Both the position numbers and the translations under genes were made by a program. This document shows positions 56,481 to 64,000 of a stretch of DNA of 64,000 bases, piece by piece (position 1 is the first letter of the stretch; each line of letters opens with the position of its first letter). Source of the stretch: Hyalangium versicolor (GTDB lineage Bacteria > Myxococcota > Myxococcia > Myxococcales > Myxococcaceae); NCBI RefSeq assembly GCF_020103695.1, contig NZ_JAHXBF010000003.1, forward strand, positions 186,001-250,000, in the 5' to 3' direction. The notes under the pieces were generated by a model. It ran no database searches and was not told the origin of the DNA. It was given only the letters and a program-made list of their open reading frames with translations.

Positions 56481-57412
56481 TGCCGACGCGTGAGGAGCGG
56501 ATCAAGGGAGGGCTGTACGGGCTGCTCATTGGAGACGCACTCGGTGTCCCTTATGAGTTCCACCCAGCCGAGCAGATTCCTCCCCGCGAGCAGATCGAGT
56601 TCGAGCCGCCTGCCGGCTTCCATCGCGCGCACTCGGGAGTGGCTCCTGGGACGTGGTCCGATGACGGGGCCCATGCGCTGTGCCTCCTGGCTTCGCTCCT
56701 GTATCGGAAGAAGCTCGATCCCGAGGACCTCGGTCGCCGGCTCTGGAACTGGTACGAGCTGGGCTACATGGCCGTGGACTACGAGGTCTTCGACGTGGGC
56801 GTGCAGACGAGCAACGCCCTGCGGACCTTTCGCTCGGGGACTCCCGCGCTCCTGTCTGGCCCCAAGGGGGAGCGGGACAACGGGAACGGCTCGTTGATGC
56901 GGGTGCTGCCGCTGGCGCTGTGGCACACCGGGGATGATCAGGTTCTCGTGCGCGATGCCATGACCCAGTCCCTGGTGACGCACGGGCACTTGCGCTCCCA
57001 GGTGTGCTGCGCGTTGTATTGCCTCTGGGCTCGGAGGACGCTCGAGGGCGCGTCGGATCCCTGGGCCGAGGCGCTGGCCACCTTTCGCCGCCTGTACCCC
57101 GATCCGCTCGAGGCCCACGCGGAGCTGGAGTTCCACATCCGCCCGGATCGGCCCGAGCCAGGGAATGGATCAGGCTATGTGGTCGATTGCCTGGTCTCGG
57201 CTCGGGACTGCGTGCGCGCGGAAGCTACCTATGAAGGTGCGGTGAAGGCTGCCGTGGCGCTCGGGCATGACACCGATACCACCGCCGCGGTAGCGGGCGG
57301 CATCGCGGGACTGCGCGACGGCATCCAGGCCATCCCCGAGCGGTGGCGCTCGGCGTTGCGAGGCCAGGAACTCGTCGAGCCGATGCTCTCGGAGTTGATC
57401 CAGCGGATCTAG
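56480..57412 (+). CDS. ADP-ribosylglycohydrolase (DraG/ARH) family protein
   Basis: 310 residues. KGGLYGLLIGDALGVPYEF, the metal motif WSDDGAHAL and GHDTDTTAAVAGGIAGL are the family's binuclear-magnesium motifs. The first motif is SDDG in place of TDDT, a known variant in some members. It removes ADP-ribose from protein, or possibly from a small molecule. Coupled to folD by a one-base overlap; no ADP-ribosyltransferase is visible nearby. Confidence 0.87.
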   Translation: MPTREERIKGGLYGLLIGDALGVPYEFHPAEQIPPREQIEFEPPAGFHRAHSGVAPGTWSDDGAHALCLLASLLYRKKLDPEDLGRRLWNWYELGYMAVDYEVFDVGVQTSNALRTFRSGTPALLSGPKGERDNGNGSLMRVLPLALWHTGDDQVLVRDAMTQSLVTHGHLRSQVCCALYCLWARRTLEGASDPWAEALATFRRLYPDPLEAHAELEFHIRPDRPEPGNGSGYVVDCLVSARDCVRAEATYEGAVKAAVALGHDTDTTAAVAGGIAGLRDGIQAIPERWRSALRGQELVEPMLSELIQRI

Positions 57413-57551
57413 AACACTTCGCACGTCTGGCTGCTTGGAGAGATGGCAGGCTGAACAGAGATCCTGTCGGAAAGGTGACGCGTACCCCAGGGGGCATCTG
57501 AGGCGGAAGCCTCGTGGATGCTAAGAGTTTTCCCGGTCGGGACGATCACGC

Positions 57552-59699
57552 GTGAGTGCCTACTCCATAGCTTCTCCAATTCCGTGGCAGGACGTGGCAG
57601 CGAGTGCGGCCCTCGCGGGGCTCGAAGCGCTCTGGCACGCCCCCATCGGCATCGCCTTCGTGGATACCGGACTGTGCTACCAGCGCGTGAACAAGGCGCT
57701 GGCGGCCATGAACGGCCTGCCAGCCAGCGAACACCACGGCCGAAGGCTTGACGAGGTGCTCCCCGCGGACTCGGAGTCGACAAAGGCCACCATCCGTCGG
57801 ATCGAGCACGTCCTGGCCACGGGACATGCGCTGGAGAACATCGAGGTGGAGTGGGATGCCGCGGGCGCTTCGCCGGAGTCCCATTACTCGCGCGCCAGCT
57901 ACTATCCGGTCCGGAGCGACTCCGTCATTCTCGGAGTGTGCATCTACGTCGAGGATCTGCGGGAGCAGCGGCGCGCCGAGCAGCAGCGTGGTGAGTTGTT
58001 GGAGCGGGAGCGCCACGCCCGTGCCGAGGCGGAGACCGCGGCCCAGCGGCTCTTCATCCTCGCGGAGGCTTCGCATGTCTTCTCCGAGGCCAGCGCTGAT
58101 CTGCGGAGCCTCGTCAACGCCATCGTTCGCTTGGTGGCCACGATCATCGACGGAGCGTGCGCGCTCTTCCTGCTCACCGAGAACGGGCAGGAGGTCATGC
58201 CCGCGGCGGCCTACCATTCGGACTCCGAGGCGCGGAAGGTGCTCGAGGGGTTGGTGGAGCGGGCATCGCACTCGGTGGGCGAGGGCCTCACGGGAATGGT
58301 GGTGCGCACGGGACAGTCGCTCCTGCTGCCGCGAGTCTCTCGCGAGGAGCTGCTGGTAGCCTTGCCCGAGGCCCACCGCGCCTATACCGCGCGCTTCACT
58401 CCGCGCACGCTGATGCTGGTGCCGCTTCGGGAGCACGGACGGATCATCGGCACGCTGCAGGTGTCTCGCGAGGATGGGGAGCGGCCCTTCGGCCCGACGG
58501 ATCTCGTCTTCCTGGAGGAGTTGGCGGACCGGGCGTCCCTGGCCATCCAGAATGCGCGGCTGCTCACGCGAGAGAAGGAGTCCCGCGCCGAGGCCGAGAA
58601 CGAGCGCGCTCGCCTGCATGCCCTGGTGACGCAGGCGCCCGCGGCGATCGCCATCATGCGGGGCACGGACTTCGTCTTCGAGTTCGCCAACCCGCTCTAC
58701 GAGAAGTTCTCCGGGCGCACGGGGCTGGTGGGCAAGCCCCTGCGAGAGGCGCAGCCTGAGCTGTTCCAGCAGCCGGGATATCTGGAGGTCCTCCTCCGGG
58801 TGCTGCAGACCGGTGAGCCCTTCGTGGGCCATGAGTACCCGGTGTCCCTGGATCGGCGCGGAGACGGCACGCTGGAGGAGGCCTTCCTCAACCTGGTGTA
58901 CCAGCCGATCCACGACGCGCAGGGCCGAGTGGACGGGTTGCTCACGCACGCGGTGGATGTGACGGAGCTGGTCCGGGCCCGCCAGCGCGCCGAGGCGCTG
59001 GAGCAGCAGGCTCGGCGGCGGGCTCAGTTCGAGCAGCAGCTGATCGGCATCGTGAGCCACGATCTGCGCAACCCGGTGAGCGCCATCCTCATGTCGGCCC
59101 AGATGCTGCTCAAGCAGGACGGGCTGGGCGAGCGGGCCTTCAAGGGCGCCTCGCGGATCCTCTCCAGCGCGGAGCGCGCCAACCGGCTCATCGGGGATCT
59201 GCTGGACTTCACCCAGGCGCGGTTGGGCGGAGGCATCCGGATCCAACGCCGGACGACCAACCTGCACGAGCTGGTGCGCCAGGTGTTGGAAGAGAGCCAG
59301 GCCGCGTGGCCGGAGAGGGCTCTCCACGCCAGCCACGGGGGCGACGGGTTGGGCGAGTGGGATCCGGATCGGCTGGCCCAGGTGGTCACCAACCTGGTGA
59401 CCAACGCGCTGCGCTACGGGGCACCTGACACGCCGGTCCGAGTGAGCACTCGGGCCGAGCACGAGGCGGTGCTGATCGAGGTCCACAACCGGGGTCGCCC
59501 CATCCCCGAGGAGTTGCTCCCGCACCTCTTCGAGGCGATGAAGCGGGGCTCCCATGACACGGAGCGCTCGGGTAGGAGCGTGGGCCTGGGGCTCTACATC
59601 GTCCAGCAGATCGTCCAGGCGCACGGAGGAGCGGTGTCCGTGCGCTCCACGGAGGCGGAGGGGACGACGTTCACCGTCGAGCTGCCTCGCCTGACCTGA
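57552..59699 (+). CDS. Hybrid-input sensor histidine kinase (PAS-GAF-PAS-HisKA-HATPase)
   Basis: 715 residues from GTG 57552. No transmembrane segment, so a cytoplasmic sensor. PAS (~20-140), coiled coil, GAF (~175-335), second PAS (~350-470), HisKA with H-box GIVSHDLRNPVSAIL, and HATPase_c with N box VTNLVTNALRYG, a DTERSGRSVGLGLYIV G region and GTTFTVELP. No response regulator lies next to it. The input signal is unknown. Confidence 0.93.
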   Translation: MSAYSIASPIPWQDVAASAALAGLEALWHAPIGIAFVDTGLCYQRVNKALAAMNGLPASEHHGRRLDEVLPADSESTKATIRRIEHVLATGHALENIEVEWDAAGASPESHYSRASYYPVRSDSVILGVCIYVEDLREQRRAEQQRGELLERERHARAEAETAAQRLFILAEASHVFSEASADLRSLVNAIVRLVATIIDGACALFLLTENGQEVMPAAAYHSDSEARKVLEGLVERASHSVGEGLTGMVVRTGQSLLLPRVSREELLVALPEAHRAYTARFTPRTLMLVPLREHGRIIGTLQVSREDGERPFGPTDLVFLEELADRASLAIQNARLLTREKESRAEAENERARLHALVTQAPAAIAIMRGTDFVFEFANPLYEKFSGRTGLVGKPLREAQPELFQQPGYLEVLLRVLQTGEPFVGHEYPVSLDRRGDGTLEEAFLNLVYQPIHDAQGRVDGLLTHAVDVTELVRARQRAEALEQQARRRAQFEQQLIGIVSHDLRNPVSAILMSAQMLLKQDGLGERAFKGASRILSSAERANRLIGDLLDFTQARLGGGIRIQRRTTNLHELVRQVLEESQAAWPERALHASHGGDGLGEWDPDRLAQVVTNLVTNALRYGAPDTPVRVSTRAEHEAVLIEVHNRGRPIPEELLPHLFEAMKRGSHDTERSGRSVGLGLYIVQQIVQAHGGAVSVRSTEAEGTTFTVELPRLT

Positions 59700-59707
59700 G
59701 CCTGCCG

Positions 59708-60130
59708 TCAGGCCGTGAAGGCCTTCTTCACCTCGGGGTTGCTGAGGATGAAGAGCATCCAGCACGTCGCCGGGATGCCCACGCAGACGGTGGGCGACAG
59801 GCAGAAGGAGGCGGTGATGGCTCCCACGATGACCAGCCCGTAGCCGCGCAGGTTCAGCGCGCTCAGGGCGCCCCAGATGGAGAGCACGCCGCAGATGATG
59901 GCGGCGGCGGCCGGCAGCAGGAAGGACGACGGCGAGAACTCTTTCAGCGCGGTCAACCGCTCCGCCGTGAGCACTCCCGCCATGGTGAGGCCCGCCAGCC
60001 CCAGCAGGATGATGCACATGATGAGGTTGAGCGCTCCGACGCACAGCAGCAGGAAAGCCGGGGCGCGGACCAGCCTCAGGGCGGGGAAGCGCGGATCGCT
60101 CCGGGGCAGGTTGAGCCCGGGACCGCTCAT
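59708..60130 (-). CDS. Small four-helix membrane protein
   Basis: 140 residues with four hydrophobic helices (~24-50, 70-90, 92-112, 115-135) and Cys residues in the last two. ATG 60130 overlaps the metF stop (ATGA). No family recognised. Probably translated together with metF, though no link to folate chemistry is evident. Confidence 0.7.
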   Translation of the reverse strand: MSGPGLNLPRSDPRFPALRLVRAPAFLLLCVGALNLIMCIILLGLAGLTMAGVLTAERLTALKEFSPSSFLLPAAAAIICGVLSIWGALSALNLRGYGLVIVGAITASFCLSPTVCVGIPATCWMLFILSNPEVKKAFTA

Positions 60131-60999
60131 GATCGAGCCCTCAGCGCGCCTACGATCATCCGCGTCGCCGGGGACTTGTTGAGCGTGTAGAAGTGGATGC
60201 CGGGCACGCCGCGCGCCAGCAGCTCCATGCACTGCACGGTGGCGTGCGCCACGCCGAGCTGCATGACGGCCTCGGGCTGGTCCTTGACGCGCTCGAGCTG
60301 CAGCCCCAGGCGCATGGGCACGGTGGCGCCGCACATGCGGGTGAAGCGGTGGACCTGCTCGAAGTTGGTGATGGGCATGATGCCGGGGACGATGGGAACG
60401 TTGATGCCGATGCGGCGGGCCCGCTCCACGAAGTCGAAGTAGAAGGCGTTGTCGAAGAAGAGCTGGGTGATGAGGAAGTCCAGCCCCGCGTCCACCTTGG
60501 CCTTGAGGTTCTGGAGGTCCGCGTCACGCGAGGCCGTGTCCACGTGGCCCTCCGGATAGCACGCCCCGCCCAGGCAGAAGTTGAAATCCTCTTCTCGGAT
60601 GAATTGCACCAGCTCCGAGGCGTAGTGGAAGCCTCCCGGCGTGGGCTCGAAGTTCGTCTGCCCCCGGGGGGGATCGCCGCGCAGGGGCAGCACGTTCTCG
60701 ACCTTCGCCTCGGCCAGGCGCTTGAGCACCTCGTGCAGCTCTGCCTGGCTGTGCCCCACGCAGGTGAGGTGAGCCATGGCCTCGATGCCGGTGGTCTTCT
60801 TGATACGGGTGACGAGATCCAGCGTCCTGTCGCGCGTGCTCCCGCCCGCTCCGTACGTGACCGAGACAAAGCCGGGCTCCAGCGGCGCCAGATCTTCCAG
60901 CGCCTTCAACAGGTTCTCCGTGCCCTCGTCCGTCTTGGGCGGGAAGAACTCGAAGGAGAAGCACGGGTTGGAAGGATTCAAGCGATTACGAATCTTCAT
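60127..60999 (-). CDS. metF: 5,10-methylenetetrahydrofolate reductase
   Basis: 290 residues from ATG 60999. TIM-barrel FAD enzyme: SFEFFPPKTDEG, VSVTYGAGGSTRDRT, LPLRGDPP, QLFFDNAFYFDFVERAR and PGIMPITNF. It makes methyl-THF for methionine synthesis. It is divergent from gcvT across a 100-base gap, so folate supply and glycine cleavage genes share a control region. Confidence 0.96.
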   Translation of the reverse strand: MKIRNRLNPSNPCFSFEFFPPKTDEGTENLLKALEDLAPLEPGFVSVTYGAGGSTRDRTLDLVTRIKKTTGIEAMAHLTCVGHSQAELHEVLKRLAEAKVENVLPLRGDPPRGQTNFEPTPGGFHYASELVQFIREEDFNFCLGGACYPEGHVDTASRDADLQNLKAKVDAGLDFLITQLFFDNAFYFDFVERARRIGINVPIVPGIMPITNFEQVHRFTRMCGATVPMRLGLQLERVKDQPEAVMQLGVAHATVQCMELLARGVPGIHFYTLNKSPATRMIVGALRARS

Positions 61000-61031
61000 A
61001 TTGAGCCCAGTGTAGCCGGTCCCCGAATGCC

Positions 61032-61059
61032 TTGATTGGAAGAGGTGCGCGGCTATAGT
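61032..61059 (+). promoter_or_regulatory. Candidate promoter for gcvTHP
   Basis: TTGATT (61032-61037), a 16-base spacer and TATAGT (61054-61059), 40 bases before gcvT. The leader is too short for a glycine riboswitch. Confidence 0.5.
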
Positions 61060-61099
61060 CCGCCCGCTTTTACCCCCCACCCCTCTAGAGGAGAAGACA

Positions 61100-62185
<1,086 letters not shown>

Positions 62186-62206
62186 CCCCCTTTCGAGGAA
62201 CAACCC

Positions 62207-62593
62207 ATGTCCGACATTCCCGCCGAGCTGAAGTACACCAAGGATCACGAGTGGGCGCGCCAACAGGGCAGCGTCGTCGTCGTAGGTGTGACGGCCCATG
62301 CCCAGCAGTCCCTGGGCGACGTGGTCTATGTGGAGCTGCCCAAGGTGGGCTCCACCATCACCGAGGGCGAGCAGTTCGGTGTCATCGAGTCCACCAAGGC
62401 CGTGTCCGAGCTGTTTGCCCCCATCAGCGGCAAGGTGGTGAAGGTAAACGACGAGCTGACTGAGCAGCCGGACACGGTGAACGATGATCCGTACGGCGAT
62501 GGGTGGATCATCGAGGTCGAACCCTCGGATCCCAAGCAACTGGGCAATCTCTTGGATGCCAAGGCCTACGGCGAGCTGCTGAAGAACGAGTAG
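62207..62593 (+). CDS. gcvH: Glycine cleavage H protein
   Basis: 128 residues. Lipoyl-carrier motif FGVIESTKAVSELFAPISG, with the lipoylated lysine in STKA. KYTKDHEWARQQG and DDPYGDGWIIEVEPSD are typical. It shuttles the aminomethyl group between P and T proteins. A strong AGGAAC-type site precedes ATG 62207. Confidence 0.97.
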   Translation: MSDIPAELKYTKDHEWARQQGSVVVVGVTAHAQQSLGDVVYVELPKVGSTITEGEQFGVIESTKAVSELFAPISGKVVKVNDELTEQPDTVNDDPYGDGWIIEVEPSDPKQLGNLLDAKAYGELLKNE

Positions 62594-62674
62594 CCCCCTT
62601 GGCGCACTGAATCCGCCTGGGCCGGTTGTTAGAGACGGCCTCTGATTCACCTCGTACCCGAGCGCACGAACACC

Positions 62675-64000
<1,326 letters not shown>

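Noticed and set aside
61000..61099. Possible glycine riboswitch before gcvT
   Set aside because: The leader after the predicted promoter is only about 35 bases, too short for a glycine aptamer, and no aptamer core is visible.

Overview
The window is high-GC DNA that looks myxobacterial (Myxococcota, Cystobacterineae-like). The evidence is a secreted protease ending in a MYXO-CTERM-type tail (Cys, hydrophobic helix, Arg cluster), an AglRQS-type gliding motor set, many low-complexity Pro/Lys/Glu-rich proteins, frequent GTG/TTG starts, PilZ and GGDEF proteins, and a candidate sigma-54 promoter. About 57 protein genes are supported. I see no rRNA, tRNA, CRISPR array or transposase.

Layout. 1-6.4 kb: a GT4 glycosyltransferase with a long repetitive tail (cut by the left edge, minus strand), divergent from a DUF4912 protein and a GH57 glycogen-branching-type enzyme. 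6.6-13.8 kb: an HtrA/DegP protease, an SGNH hydrolase, a diguanylate cyclase with a predicted periplasmic c-type heme site (minus), PgeF, and a TPR lipoprotein followed by a LysM protein. 14-32 kb: dprA-topA, aglR-aglQ-aglS, a DksA/TraR-like protein, trmFO, a beta-propeller lipoprotein, a DcrB-like protein and xerC. An accessory block follows (a heme-oxygenase-like/DMATS prenyltransferase fusion, PilZ, CAP lipoprotein, PilZ, NAGPA-type glycosidase), then hslV-hslU, an argD-like aminotransferase and a DnaJ-TPR protein. The order dprA-topA-trmFO-xerC-hslV-hslU is the arrangement known from Bacillus, here with foreign modules inserted between its members.

34-43.8 kb (minus): a 2286-residue M36 metalloprotease with about eleven Ig/PKD-like units, then a three-gene run reading hypothetical-coaE-SDR reductase. 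43.9-50.5 kb (plus): a tetraheme cytochrome, engB, a DUF6178 protein, an O-antigen-ligase-like membrane protein overlapping a GT4 glycosyltransferase behind a candidate sigma-54 promoter, a DUF4097 protein and a small zinc-ribbon protein. 50.5-55.6 kb (minus): a short copper amine oxidase, pyrD, an adenosine-deaminase-fold protein, an Smr-domain protein and a TerB/DjlA-like protein. 55.6-64 kb: folD translationally coupled to an ADP-ribosylglycohydrolase, a PAS/GAF histidine kinase, metF with a small membrane protein (minus), and gcvT-gcvH-gcvP (gcvP cut by the right edge).

The most unusual items are the 608-residue fusion of a heme-oxygenase-like helical domain to a fungal-type tryptophan prenyltransferase domain, the minimal copper amine oxidase with a non-canonical cofactor motif, and the adenosine-deaminase-fold protein that keeps its metal ligands but has lost two substrate-contact aspartates. 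Start codons were chosen from ribosome-binding sites and homology. All functional calls rest on motif reading by eye, without database searches.
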